A DNA stretch of 64,000 nt from Microbispora amethystogenes (GTDB taxonomy: Bacteria; Actinomycetota; Actinomycetes; Streptosporangiales; Streptosporangiaceae), in NCBI RefSeq assembly GCF_016863015.1, contig NZ_BOOB01000062.1:1-64000 (forward strand), written 5' to 3'. The position numbers and the translations under genes are program-made. The notes beneath the pieces are model-generated. The model was not told where the DNA came from and did no database searches. It saw only the letters and a list, made by a program, of their open reading frames with translations. Positions within the stretch are counted from its first letter, which is position 1. Every line of letters begins with the position of its first letter. Below, one piece after another: positions 14,163-22,984 of this stretch.

Positions 14163-14895
14163 CGGTGTTCCTCCAGAGATGGCCACGCATGGTGAGACGG
14201 TCGCCGCGGAACCGGACGAACTCCAGGTCAACCGGGCGGCCGTCGGAGAGGTGGGTGAGGCGCTCGACCATCAGCAGCGCCGCTCCGCGCGGCGCGTCCA
14301 GGACGGCGGCGGTGTGCGCGTCGGCGTTGACGGCCTCGATCGTGAGCTCCGCCGCGCCGAGCGGCCGGCCGGCGATCCGCTCCAGGAGCACGAACACGTC
14401 GTTGTGCACGAGGTCGGCGTCGAAGAGCGGCTCGCCGAGCTCGCGTACGAGATAGGTCAGGTCGAGCGAGAGCGGCAGCCCGTCGAGCCGGCGCAGCCTC
14501 TCGATGTAGACGACGGGCTCGCCCTCGGGCAGGTCGAGCCGTTGCCGGACCGCGGCGGGGGGCGGCACGAGGCCCATGGCGCGGACCTCGTTCGTCACCT
14601 CGCCGTGCTCCCGGAGCGTCTCGGCCAGGCCGAGCAGCCGGTAGAGGCCGTGCGGGTACTTCTCCGCCGCGACCGTGGTGCCCACTCCCGGGCACCGCGC
14701 GATGAGGCCCTCGTCCCTGAGCAGGTCGAGGGCGTCTCTGACGGTGTTGCGCGAGGTCCCGAACTCCCGGGCGAGAGCGGCCTCCAGGGGCAGGTGGCCA
14801 CCGTCGAAACCACCGCGCACGATCTCGCACCGCAGCAGGTCGGCCACCTGGCGGGCCCGGTCCGCCCGCCGCCGTCTCACATCCGCCAGCTCCAT
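14146..14895 (-). CDS. GntR/HutC-family transcriptional regulator
   Basis: A 249-residue regulator. Residues 10-75 are a GntR winged helix (LALAREFGTSRNTVRDALDLLRDEGLI-like) and residues 95-245 a UTRA effector domain (GEPVVYIERLRRLDGLPLSLDLTYL). HutC-type regulators bind a small metabolite and usually control the adjacent operon, here the ferredoxin, ABC and flavoprotein genes, including itself. The ATG at 14895 fits the domain start better than the TTG at 14901; no good ribosome site is seen, which leaves a leaderless transcript possible. An AT-rich stretch (TAGGAATATATGGATA) at 14918-14933 is a promoter candidate. Confidence 0.87.
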   Translation of the reverse strand: MELADVRRRRADRARQVADLLRCEIVRGGFDGGHLPLEAALAREFGTSRNTVRDALDLLRDEGLIARCPGVGTTVAAEKYPHGLYRLLGLAETLREHGEVTNEVRAMGLVPPPAAVRQRLDLPEGEPVVYIERLRRLDGLPLSLDLTYLVRELGEPLFDADLVHNDVFVLLERIAGRPLGAAELTIEAVNADAHTAAVLDAPRGAALLMVERLTHLSDGRPVDLEFVRFRGDRLTMRGHLWRNTDDPGQ

Positions 14896-15193
14896 GGGCA
14901 AGAAGCCTAGCTTCCCGGTAGGAATATATGGATAACGGGCGGATTACGCCACCCCGGGCGGCCACCCTGCACCGCCGACCTGGTCATATGCCCGAGGAGA
15001 GCCGAGAACCGCCACCCCTCCACCCCTCGACGGGCGACGACGCCATCCCGGCACGAGCCGGGGAAGGTCCGGGTCCGGCTCGCGGAAGGAAGCGGGAAGG
15101 CGGGCTTCCTACTGTCCTCTCGTCGCCGGTCACCGGTAGACGTCGCCCGGCGGCCCGCCAGGCGGCCGGGACCGCGCGACGAAGGAGGAAACC

Positions 15194-15766
15194 GTGAGCA
15201 CCACGCAGACCCGCGCCCCGCGCAACGGCGTCGACACCCCCACGCTCTTCGCGACCCTGAACGCCGTGAAGGGCGATCCGGAACTGGCGAAGTTCCGGTT
15301 CCGCGCGACCAACACCTGGATCAGCGGCACGCACAACCGCAGTGCGATCCGCGGCTTCTACGGCGCCGGGCAGGAGGACACCACCCGGACCGACGACTTC
15401 ACCTACGACGCCGACCACCCGGCGGTCCTGGTCGGCGGGGGCAACGCCCCGACCCCGGTGGAGTTCCTGCTGCACGCCATCGCCTCGTGCATCACCTCGG
15501 GCGTGGCGAACATCGCCGCCGCCCGCGGCGTGACGCTGCACGAGGTGAGCTCGACCGTCGAGGGCGACATCGACCTGCTGGGCGTCCTCGGCCTGTCAGA
15601 GGAGGTACGCAACGGCTACCAGGGCATCCGGGTCACCTTCCGGATCTCCGGCGACGCGCCCGCCGACGTGCTGCGCGGGCTGGTGGAGCAGTCCCGGGCC
15701 CGTTCGGCGGTCTACGACGTGCTGACGAACGGCACACGGGTGGACATCGACGTGGTCACGGCCTGA
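15194..15766 (+). CDS. OsmC/Ohr-family peroxiredoxin-like protein
   Basis: A 190-residue OsmC-fold protein. The family cysteine is in IASCITSG (about residue 97), but the second redox Cys expected about 60 residues later is absent (the segment reads VTFRISGDAPAD), so classic organic-hydroperoxide reduction by two cysteines is doubtful. The GTG at 15194 follows GGAGGAAA, a strong ribosome site. It lies 70 bases before an FAD oxidoreductase gene, and the same pairing with a large activator gene is common in actinomycetes. The 292-base gap upstream (14902-15193) holds no convincing gene. Confidence 0.82.
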   Translation: MSTTQTRAPRNGVDTPTLFATLNAVKGDPELAKFRFRATNTWISGTHNRSAIRGFYGAGQEDTTRTDDFTYDADHPAVLVGGGNAPTPVEFLLHAIASCITSGVANIAAARGVTLHEVSSTVEGDIDLLGVLGLSEEVRNGYQGIRVTFRISGDAPADVLRGLVEQSRARSAVYDVLTNGTRVDIDVVTA

Positions 15767-15835
15767 GACCGGGCCCGCGGTGAGAACGGCCGGGCCCGCG
15801 CCGACGCGCGCCCGTGCGGGGAGAGGGAGGACGAC

Positions 15836-17002
15836 GTGGAGAGTTTCGACGTGGCCGTGGTCGGCGCCCGCGCGGGCGGGGCCGCGGTCGCGATGCTGCT
15901 GGCCCGGCAGGGGCTGCGCGTGCTGCTGGCCGACCGCGACCGGTACGGCGCGGACACGCTGTCCACCCACGCCCTGATGCGGGGTGGCGTGCTGCTGCTG
16001 TCCCGGTGGGGGCTGCTCGACCGGATCGTCGCCGCCGGCACTCCGCCGGTGCGGCAGACCCGTTTCCACTACGGCGACGAGACCGTCACCGTCAGCATCA
16101 GGCCCCGCCTGGGGGTGGAGGCGCTCTACGCGCCCCGGCGGAGCCTGCTCGACGCGCTGCTGGTGGACGCGGCGGCGGCCGCCGGGGCCGAGGTGCGGTT
16201 CGGGGTCACCGTCACCGGCCTGCTCCGGGAGGACTCGGGGCGGGTCGCCGGGGTGACCGGCCACGACCGCCGGGGCGCGCGCGTGTCCGTACGGGCCCGG
16301 CTCACGGTCGGCGCGGACGGCCGGCGGTCCACCGTCGCCCGTGCCGCCGGTGCCCGCACGCTGCGTACGGGCACCGGGGCCGGCGCGATCGTGTACGGCT
16401 ACTGGACCGGCCTGGAGGCGAGCGGGTACGAGTGGTTCTACCGGCCCGGTCACACGGCAGGCATGATCCCGACCAACGACGGCCAGGTGTGCGTCTTCAC
16501 CGGGATGCCCGCCGCCCTCTTCCGGGCCGCCGCCGGAGAACGAGACGACGGCGGCGGGGCCGGTGGCGGGCTGCGTGACCGGTACCACCGGATGCTCGCG
16601 GCCGCCACGAACGGCGCCGGCGGCAGGCTGGCCACCGCCGGGCCTCCCCTCAGGCTGCGCACCTGGATGGGACGGCCGAGCTTCGTCCGTGAGGCCCAGG
16701 GGCCCGGGTGGGCGCTGGTCGGCGACGCCGGTTCCTTCCTCGACCCGCTGAGCTCCCACGGCCTCACCGACGCGCTGCGCGACGCGGAAAGGCTGGCACG
16801 GGAGGTCGCGGCGGGCGGACCGGAGTCGCCGTCCGGCGCGTTCGCCGCCGAGCGGGACCGCGTCATCGGCCCGATGTACGACGCGGTGGACCGGATCGCG
16901 GCCTACGGCTGGGACCTCACCCAGGTCCGCCGCCACCTGCTGGAGCTCAACTCGGCGATGAGCGCGGAGGTGGAGATGATCAGTGCCGTCGGCGCCGGCT
17001 GA
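15836..17002 (+). CDS. FAD-dependent oxidoreductase (geranylgeranyl-reductase/PHBH-like)
   Basis: A 388-residue flavoprotein with the N-terminal Rossmann motif VVGARAGGAA (residues 8-17), a middle VGADGRRS segment (DG motif, about 158) and the GD motif ALVGDAGSFLDPLSSHG near 298. This is the pattern of class A flavin monooxygenases and geranylgeranyl reductase-like enzymes. The substrate is unknown. It starts at GTG 15836 after GGGAGGACGAC, and its stop lies 31 bases before the ATG of the large activator, which it may be cotranscribed with. Confidence 0.85.
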   Translation: MESFDVAVVGARAGGAAVAMLLARQGLRVLLADRDRYGADTLSTHALMRGGVLLLSRWGLLDRIVAAGTPPVRQTRFHYGDETVTVSIRPRLGVEALYAPRRSLLDALLVDAAAAAGAEVRFGVTVTGLLREDSGRVAGVTGHDRRGARVSVRARLTVGADGRRSTVARAAGARTLRTGTGAGAIVYGYWTGLEASGYEWFYRPGHTAGMIPTNDGQVCVFTGMPAALFRAAAGERDDGGGAGGGLRDRYHRMLAAATNGAGGRLATAGPPLRLRTWMGRPSFVREAQGPGWALVGDAGSFLDPLSSHGLTDALRDAERLAREVAAGGPESPSGAFAAERDRVIGPMYDAVDRIAAYGWDLTQVRRHLLELNSAMSAEVEMISAVGAG

Positions 17003-17033
17003 CGAGTACCTTCGTGTCCGGAGGTTCCGTGAC

Positions 17034-20000
17034 ATGCAGGTGCACATCACCATGCTGGGGCGGTTCGCCGTCCAGGTGGACGGCGACGTGCTCCCGCCCG
17101 GAGCGTGGCATCGCCGCCAGGCGGCCGAGCTGGTCAAGCTGCTCGCCCTGGCGCCGCGCCGCCGCCTGCACCGCGAAGAGGTGATCGACGCGCTCTGGCC
17201 GGGCGTCTCCCCCGGCCAGGCCGCGCCCCGGCTGCACAAGGCCGCCCACTATGCCCGCCGGGCCCTCGGCGCGACCGACGCCGTCGTGCTGCGCGGTGAG
17301 AGCGTCGGGCTGTTTCCCGACGCACCCGTGGTCGTCGACGCGGTCCGCTTCGCCGAACTGGCCGCCGACGCCCTCGCCGACGGCGGAGTCGGCGCGGCCG
17401 CCGGGGCCCTGGAGGCCTACGCCGGTCCCCTGCTGCCCGACGATCCGTACGAGCGCTGGGCGCAGGCCCACCGCGACCGACTGCGCCTGCTGTACGCGCG
17501 CCTGCTCCGGCAGGCGGAGCGGTGGGACGAGCTCGTCGAGCTCGACCCGGCCGACGAGGAGGCGCATCTCGCATTGATCCGGCGGCACGCGGAGCGCGGC
17601 GACCGCCGGGCCGCCCTGCGGCAGTACGAGCGGCTCGACCGGGCGCTCGGCCGTGAGCTCGGCGTCGCGCCGGGCGCGGAGGCGGTCGCCCTGCGCGAGG
17701 CGCTGACCGCCGAGCCCGCCGGGCGGGCGGGGTCCGCCGCTCCGCCCGTCCTGGTGGGCCGCGACGCGCAGACCCGCCGGTTCGAGGAGACCATCGCCGA
17801 GGTCGGGCGGGGCCGGGGCCGCACCGTGTTCCTGGCCGGCGCGCCGGGCATCGGCAAGTCGTTCCTCGCCCGGTGGGCGCTCGACCGGGTCGCGGGCATG
17901 GGCTGGCGCACCGGCGCCGGCGCGGCGTCGCGGGTGGAGGGCGCCTGGCCGTACGCCCCGGTGCTCGAAGCGGTCGCGGACCTCTGCCGGCGGCACCCCA
18001 GCCTGCTGGACGGCCTGGACGACCGCTGCCGGGAGAGCATCGAGCTGGCGCTTTCCGGCCGCGACCTCGATTGGAGCGGCGACGGCGGCCACCAGCGTCT
18101 CTACGTCGCGGTCATGGAGCTGATGCGGCTCGCGTCCGCGGGCAGCGGCGCCCTGCTCGTCGTCGACGACGCCCACGAGGCGGACGAGGCGGGACTGCGC
18201 CTGCTGCACTATCTGGCCCGAAGCTGCGCGAGCGAACGTGTGCTCCTGCTGCTCTGCCACCGCAGGCAGCCGCTCACGGACACCTTCGAGCAGGTGCGGT
18301 CGAGCCTGCTGACGCGGGGCGCCGCAATCGAGCTTCCGCTGGCCCCGCTCGGCCGGGAGGAGACGGAGGCGCTGGCGCGGGCGTCCCGGCCGGGGCTGGG
18401 CCCGGAGACGGGCGAGCGGATCTGGCACCTCTCCGGAGGCCTGCCCTTCGCCGTCGTCGAGGCGGCGCGGGTGGCCGGCGACGGCGACGCGCCCGGCGCC
18501 GTCCCCGGCGAGGTCGTGCTGGGCCTGCTCGACCCGCGGGCGCGGGCCGTGCTCGAACGGGTGGCGATCGCGGGCTCCGCGTTCGACACCGACGAGTTCA
18601 TCGCGTTGTCCGGCACGACCGAGGACGAGGCGTTCGACTGCCTGGACGCGGCGCTGGCGGCGCTGGTCGCCGAGCGCACCGCGAGCGGCTACCGGTTCCG
18701 GCATCCGCTGATCCGCGAGGCGCTGCTCGCCGGCATCCCGCCCCACCGGCAGCGCCGGCTCCACCGGGTCTGCGCCGAGCGGCTCGCCGCGCTGGACGCC
18801 TCGCCGGCTCGGGTCGGGCACCATCTGCTCGCCGCGGGGGACGCCGCGGCCGCCGTGCCGTACGTGCTCCGGGCCGCGCAGACCGAGGCGGCGGTGGGGG
18901 CGTTCCGCGAGGCGCTGGCCCTGGTCGACTCGGTCCGGTACGTGTGCGGCGACGCCGACCGGCCGCGTGCGCTCGCGCTGCGCGCCGACCTGCTCGCCGC
19001 CGTCGGCGACGCGGCGGCAGCGGCGGCCTACCGGGAGGCGATCGAGGCCGCCCCGCCGTCCCGGCGCAGGCCGCTCCGGGCGCGGCTGGCCCAGATGCTG
19101 GTCCTGGCCGGCGACCTGGAGACGGCGGGGACGATGCTCGACGAGCTGGACCTCGGCGGCGGGCCGCCCGACTCGACGATCCTGCTCGCCCGGGGTCAGC
19201 TCGCCTACTTCCGAGGCGACCTGGAGCTGGCGCGTACGGTGTCGGAGCAGGCGCGCGGCCTTGTGACGGTAGGTGAGATGGACCGGCAGGTCCTCGACCT
19301 GGTCACGCTGCGGGGGCTGGTCGCGCACAACCGGGGAGAGTGGTACCAGCAGCTCCGCGTGGAGCTGCGCCGGACCCGTGACGAGCCGTCCCTGGCCACC
19401 GCGATCTTCGACTCCCACCTCTGCGTGGCGGAGTACCTGCTCTACGGGCCGACGCCGTACGGGGAGGTGATCGAACTGGCGGCGGCGCTGCGGGAGACCG
19501 CGACCCGGGCGGGCGCGATGCGGGCCGTGGCGTTCGCGACCGCGTTGATCGGGGAGGCCGCCCTGCTGAGCGACGACCTCGACCTGGCCGAGCGGGAGCT
19601 GCGCGAATCGGTCGACCTGCACCGGGAGATCGGCGCGTTCGCCGGCGAGTCGCACTCCCTGCAGCGCCTGGCCGAGCTGTGCCTGGCCCGCGGCGACAAG
19701 GCGGCGGCGAGCCGCCTGCTCAACCGCGCCCTGCCGCTGGCGCGCTGGTCGAACCTCGCGATGCACCTCATGCAGCGCATCTTCGGCACCATGATCGTCG
19801 CTGCGGACGGCCCGCGGGAGGCGCGGGCCGTCGTCGACCGCGCCTGGGCCACCCTCGGCGCCGGTGATGTCTGCTTCTTCTGCCACGTGATGCTCGCCGT
19901 GCCGTCGGCGATCGCCTGCGCAGACGCCGGCGACCTCGGCGACGCGCGGCTCCACCTGGCCACCGCCGAACGCTCCGCCGAGCTGTGGCAGGGCACCTCC

Positions 20001-20228
20001 TGGCAGGCGGCGATCCTGGAGGCCCGGGCCCACATCGCCCGGGCCGAGGGCGACCACCCGGCGGAGGCCCGCCTGCTGGCGCAGGCGGCCGACCTGTTCA
20101 CCGACGCCGGGCACCCGCGGGACGCGGCCCGCTGCCGCCGGAGCGCGGCGGCCTGGGAACAAGCGCGGAAGGAGGCGCGGAAGGAGTCGTCCGGCGGCGA
20201 GAAGGATCCGGGAAGGGCCTCCTCCTAG
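17034..20228 (+). CDS. BTAD/AAA/TPR transcriptional activator (large AfsR-like)
   Basis: A 1064-residue regulator. Residues 1-90 are an OmpR-type winged helix (HITMLGRFAVQVDGD), 95-235 a bacterial transcriptional activator (BTAD) domain, and 245-600 an AAA ATPase with Walker A GAPGIGKS near 270 and Walker B LLVVDDAHEAD near 385. The rest is TPR-like helices. Unlike LAL proteins it has no C-terminal LuxR domain. The ATG at 17034 is chosen because GGAGG lies 9 bases upstream and the DNA-binding domain begins there. The target genes are unknown; the cotranscribed FAD oxidoreductase and OsmC genes are natural candidates. Confidence 0.85.
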   Translation: MQVHITMLGRFAVQVDGDVLPPGAWHRRQAAELVKLLALAPRRRLHREEVIDALWPGVSPGQAAPRLHKAAHYARRALGATDAVVLRGESVGLFPDAPVVVDAVRFAELAADALADGGVGAAAGALEAYAGPLLPDDPYERWAQAHRDRLRLLYARLLRQAERWDELVELDPADEEAHLALIRRHAERGDRRAALRQYERLDRALGRELGVAPGAEAVALREALTAEPAGRAGSAAPPVLVGRDAQTRRFEETIAEVGRGRGRTVFLAGAPGIGKSFLARWALDRVAGMGWRTGAGAASRVEGAWPYAPVLEAVADLCRRHPSLLDGLDDRCRESIELALSGRDLDWSGDGGHQRLYVAVMELMRLASAGSGALLVVDDAHEADEAGLRLLHYLARSCASERVLLLLCHRRQPLTDTFEQVRSSLLTRGAAIELPLAPLGREETEALARASRPGLGPETGERIWHLSGGLPFAVVEAARVAGDGDAPGAVPGEVVLGLLDPRARAVLERVAIAGSAFDTDEFIALSGTTEDEAFDCLDAALAALVAERTASGYRFRHPLIREALLAGIPPHRQRRLHRVCAERLAALDASPARVGHHLLAAGDAAAAVPYVLRAAQTEAAVGAFREALALVDSVRYVCGDADRPRALALRADLLAAVGDAAAAAAYREAIEAAPPSRRRPLRARLAQMLVLAGDLETAGTMLDELDLGGGPPDSTILLARGQLAYFRGDLELARTVSEQARGLVTVGEMDRQVLDLVTLRGLVAHNRGEWYQQLRVELRRTRDEPSLATAIFDSHLCVAEYLLYGPTPYGEVIELAAALRETATRAGAMRAVAFATALIGEAALLSDDLDLAERELRESVDLHREIGAFAGESHSLQRLAELCLARGDKAAASRLLNRALPLARWSNLAMHLMQRIFGTMIVAADGPREARAVVDRAWATLGAGDVCFFCHVMLAVPSAIACADAGDLGDARLHLATAERSAELWQGTSWQAAILEARAHIARAEGDHPAEARLLAQAADLFTDAGHPRDAARCRRSAAAWEQARKEARKESSGGEKDPGRASS

Positions 20229-20282
20229 CGTGTGCGGCGTCGCCGGGCAGAGCGCCCGGCGGGCGCCATCCGGAGGAGACCC

Positions 20283-20825
20283 ATGCACATCCCCACGAGA
20301 ACTCCCATGAGAACGCGCCGACTCCGCCGCTCGGCGCTCGCCGCGCCGCTCGCTGCCCTGTTCGCCGGCACGCTGTTCACGGGCGGAGTGCTCGGCCCGG
20401 CCGCCGCACCGGCACAGGCCGCGACGCAGATCACGGCGTCGCTGAGCGTCACCAGAGCGGCGCCTCCCGGGCCCGGCCTGTTCAACGTGCGCGTCCTGGT
20501 CAAGGTCCCGATGAACCTGTACGACGCCAACGGATACCTCAACAACGGAGCGCGGATCGAGCTGCGCTTCTACGGCGAGGATCCGGTCTCCGACAACCTC
20601 ATCCTCGGCCCGATCGTCTACGTGCGGTCGGCGACGGGGCTGTCGGCCACGGAGGAGGGCATCCGCCTGCTGACGCAGTGGCAGGAGGAGCCCGGGAGCT
20701 GGCTGAACGAGGACGACGGGCTTCTCGACGGCGTCACCGACGAGGTCTACGTGCGCGCCAGGTTCGTCGACGGCGACGGCGTCGCCATCCAGGCCAGGTC
20801 GAACGTCGTCACGGGCATCTTCTGA
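20283..20825 (+). CDS. Secreted protein of unknown function
   Basis: A 180-residue exported protein not recognised as any family. Residues 1-54 are a long Arg-rich signal peptide (RRLRRSALAAPLAALFAG...) ending in AAPAQAATQ. The mature part, about 128 residues, is predicted beta-rich and acidic and contains no Cys. The ATG at 20283 has GGAGGAGA just before it; a second ATG at 20307 would give a shorter, more normal signal. A hairpin follows the stop. Confidence 0.75.
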   Translation: MHIPTRTPMRTRRLRRSALAAPLAALFAGTLFTGGVLGPAAAPAQAATQITASLSVTRAAPPGPGLFNVRVLVKVPMNLYDANGYLNNGARIELRFYGEDPVSDNLILGPIVYVRSATGLSATEEGIRLLTQWQEEPGSWLNEDDGLLDGVTDEVYVRARFVDGDGVAIQARSNVVTGIF

Positions 20826-20853
20826 CGGACGCGGGCGCCGGCCGGCGTCCGTC
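20824..20853 (+). terminator. Hairpin after the secreted-protein gene
   Basis: GACGGACGC (20824-20832) pairs with GCGTCCGTC (20845-20853). It begins inside the stop codon and lies between convergent genes, so it may serve both. Confidence 0.6.
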
Positions 20854-20890
20854 GCTCACCGGAACACCCCCCGCGCGGAAGCCCGCTCCT

Positions 20891-22138
20891 TCAGGCCCTT
20901 GAGGGCTGGGAAGCCGACTGCTCGCGCATGCCCCAGGGAGTGCCGTACGCCGTGAGCAGGTCGAGGAAGGGCCGCGGCGGGAAGGCCTCGGGCCCGAGGA
21001 CTCCGGCGCCGGACCAGGCGCCGGAGGCCATCAGTTCGAGAGCAACGACCGGGTTGACGGCGGTCTGCCACACGACCGCCTGGGAGCCGTACTCGCGCAT
21101 GGACCACTGGTTGTCGACCACGTGGTAGAGGTACACCTCACGCGGGCCGCCGTCCTTGGTGCCCCTGACCCAGGTGCCCGCGCAGGTCCTGCCGTGCATG
21201 CGCTCCCCGAGCGTCGCCGGGTCGGGCAGGCACGCCGCGACCACGTCCCGCGGAGAGACCTGGACGGGTACGCCGTCCGCGCCCGCGACCCGGACCGGCT
21301 CGGTGCGGTCCAGCCCCAGCAGGTGCAGGGTCCGCAACGTCTGGATGAACTCCTCGCCCAGCCCGTACTTGAAGGTCACCCGCTCGGTGTCGACCCAGCG
21401 GGGCATGAGCAGGACCTCCTCGTGCTCGACGTTGACGCACTCGACCGGGCCGATGCCCTCGGGAAAGTCGAACACCTCGGGCTCGCTGAAGGGCGGGGTG
21501 GTGAACCATCCCCGGCCGTTCTCGTAGACGACCGGGGGGTTCAGGCACTCCTCGATCGTGGTCCAGATGCTGAACGACGGCGCGAAGTCGTATCCGTCGA
21601 CGGTGAGGTCGGCGCCGTCCCGCACGCCGATCTCCTCGATGTGGTCGAAGAGCTCGTCGGCGGCGTACCGGGCGAACACGTCCGACAGGCCGGGCTCAAC
21701 GCCCATGCCGACCAGCGCGAGCCGGCCCGCCCGCTCCCACTCGGCGGCCGTCTCGAACTGGGCGTCGCCCAGCTTGACCCCGCACTCCTCGTGCGGGCGG
21801 TCCGGGTGGGGCCGCGACAGGGACATCGCCATGTCCAGGTAGTGCGCGCCGGCCGTCAGCGCGGCCCGGAACAACGGCATGACGAACCGCGGGTCCGTGG
21901 CGTTGAGCAGGACGTCGCAGCGGTGCTCCGCCAGCAGCGCCGCGACCGCGGCCTCGTCTCCCGCATCGGCCCGGCACGCGCTGAAGCGGGCGCCCGCCTC
22001 CCCGAGCGCGGCGACGGCGGCCTCGGCACGGGACAGGTCGTAGTCGGCGACGACCATGTGCTCGAAGAAGGATCTGCGGGCCGCGATCCGGGTGATCGCC
22101 GTCCCTACTCCACCGGATCCGACAAGCAGCACGCGCAT
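20891..22138 (-). CDS. Saccharopine dehydrogenase-family oxidoreductase
   Basis: A 415-residue NAD(P)-dependent enzyme: Rossmann loop VLLVGSGGVGTA at residues 3-14, the conserved catalytic region VGMGVEPGLSDVFARYAA near 143-160, and a C-terminal substrate domain. The group includes saccharopine, lysine and carboxynorspermidine dehydrogenases; the length and the VGMGxEPG motif match the last two best. It is divergent from a TetR gene with a perfect inverted repeat in between, so it is probably the regulated target. The start ATG at 22138 is followed directly by the Rossmann strand. Confidence 0.85.
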   Translation of the reverse strand: MRVLLVGSGGVGTAITRIAARRSFFEHMVVADYDLSRAEAAVAALGEAGARFSACRADAGDEAAVAALLAEHRCDVLLNATDPRFVMPLFRAALTAGAHYLDMAMSLSRPHPDRPHEECGVKLGDAQFETAAEWERAGRLALVGMGVEPGLSDVFARYAADELFDHIEEIGVRDGADLTVDGYDFAPSFSIWTTIEECLNPPVVYENGRGWFTTPPFSEPEVFDFPEGIGPVECVNVEHEEVLLMPRWVDTERVTFKYGLGEEFIQTLRTLHLLGLDRTEPVRVAGADGVPVQVSPRDVVAACLPDPATLGERMHGRTCAGTWVRGTKDGGPREVYLYHVVDNQWSMREYGSQAVVWQTAVNPVVALELMASGAWSGAGVLGPEAFPPRPFLDLLTAYGTPWGMREQSASQPSRA

Positions 22139-22183
22139 GGTACAAACATCCCTTTCTTGGACAAAGGCCCCTGATGTGTCGAT

Positions 22184-22220
22184 CCAACGCCACGCCCACC
22201 CGGAACGTCAATGGCGTTGG
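22184..22220. promoter_or_regulatory. Inverted repeat between divergent genes (candidate TetR operator)
   Basis: CCAACGCCA at 22184-22192 is matched by its exact reverse complement TGGCGTTGG at 22212-22220, 19 bases apart. It sits between the saccharopine-dehydrogenase-like gene and the TetR gene and covers the likely promoter area of both. Confidence 0.5.
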
Positions 22221-22252
22221 CATAAGGTGGGTGGCGAGGAGAGGGGGACGCC

Positions 22253-22984
22253 GTGCCGAAGCCGGTGGTGGGCGAGTCGGCGCGCCGGAGGCGCCGTCCG
22301 ACGAAAAGCGGTGTGGTCCTCTCGGAGGGCCTGATCGTGCGGACCGCGCTGCGCATGCTGCGCGAGCACGGCCCCGCCGGGCTCACCGTACGGCGGCTCG
22401 GCCTCGCCCTGGGCGCCGACCCCAGCACGCTCTACCGCTACTTCAGGGGCGTCGACGACCTGACCCTCGCCATCGGCGACCTGCTCATCGGGCGGGCGAT
22501 GGACGGCTGGCGCGGCGGCGGCGACTGGCGCGCCGGTCTTCGCGACCTGGGCCTGCGCATCCACGCCGCCTATCTCGAACACCCGCAGGCGGCGGTGCTG
22601 ACCGCCAGCCGCATCAGCGGCAAGGCGCACGAGATCGCGGCCGACGAGGCGATCCTCGGGCTGCTGCGCGGCGCGGGATTCCCCGACCATGAGGCGGTCG
22701 GCGTCTACCACACCTTCATCGACATGACGCTGGCCTTCGCGGCGCTGGACGCCGCCTCCCTGGCGCTGCCCGCCGAGGCGCGCGAGGCCGACGAGGAGAT
22801 CTGGCGGGCGACCTACGCCCGTCTGCCCCGGGCCACCCACCCCAACATCGCGGCGGTCGCCCCCCTGCTGGTCGCCCACATGAACGACAGCGCCTACCCC
22901 GCCGCCCTGGAGATGCTCCTCGACAGCGCCGCGTCGCGGCTCACACGCCCCATCTCCCGGCCGGCCAAGCCCGGCCAGGTCTGA
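22253..22984 (+). CDS. TetR-family transcriptional regulator
   Basis: A 243-residue repressor. Residues 18-75 hold the helix-turn-helix (LTVRRLGLALGADPSTLYRYFRG) and residues 95-220 a TetR-type ligand domain. The 20-residue Arg/Lys-rich lead-in is longer than usual. It is divergent from the saccharopine-dehydrogenase-like gene and likely represses it and itself through the inverted repeat at 22184-22220. It is close to the mycofactocin cassette but does not look like MftR. The start is GTG at 22253 with GGAGAGGGGG upstream. Confidence 0.85.
   Translation: MPKPVVGESARRRRRPTKSGVVLSEGLIVRTALRMLREHGPAGLTVRRLGLALGADPSTLYRYFRGVDDLTLAIGDLLIGRAMDGWRGGGDWRAGLRDLGLRIHAAYLEHPQAAVLTASRISGKAHEIAADEAILGLLRGAGFPDHEAVGVYHTFIDMTLAFAALDAASLALPAEAREADEEIWRATYARLPRATHPNIAAVAPLLVAHMNDSAYPAALEMLLDSAASRLTRPISRPAKPGQV

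Noticed and set aside
14928-15197. 89-codon plus-strand ORF before osmC
   Set aside because: Low-complexity basic/Pro composition, no ribosome site, overlaps the osmC start region; probably chance.
16980-20288. Very long minus-strand open frame (1102 codons) opposite the BTAD-AAA activator
   Set aside because: Arg/Gly/Pro-rich composition, no domain, and full overlap with a gene having clear Walker and BTAD motifs; a GC-rich shadow frame.
22253-22984. TetR gene as the mycofactocin regulator MftR
   Set aside because: Longer than MftR, different sequence around the HTH, and organised as a divergent pair with the dehydrogenase.
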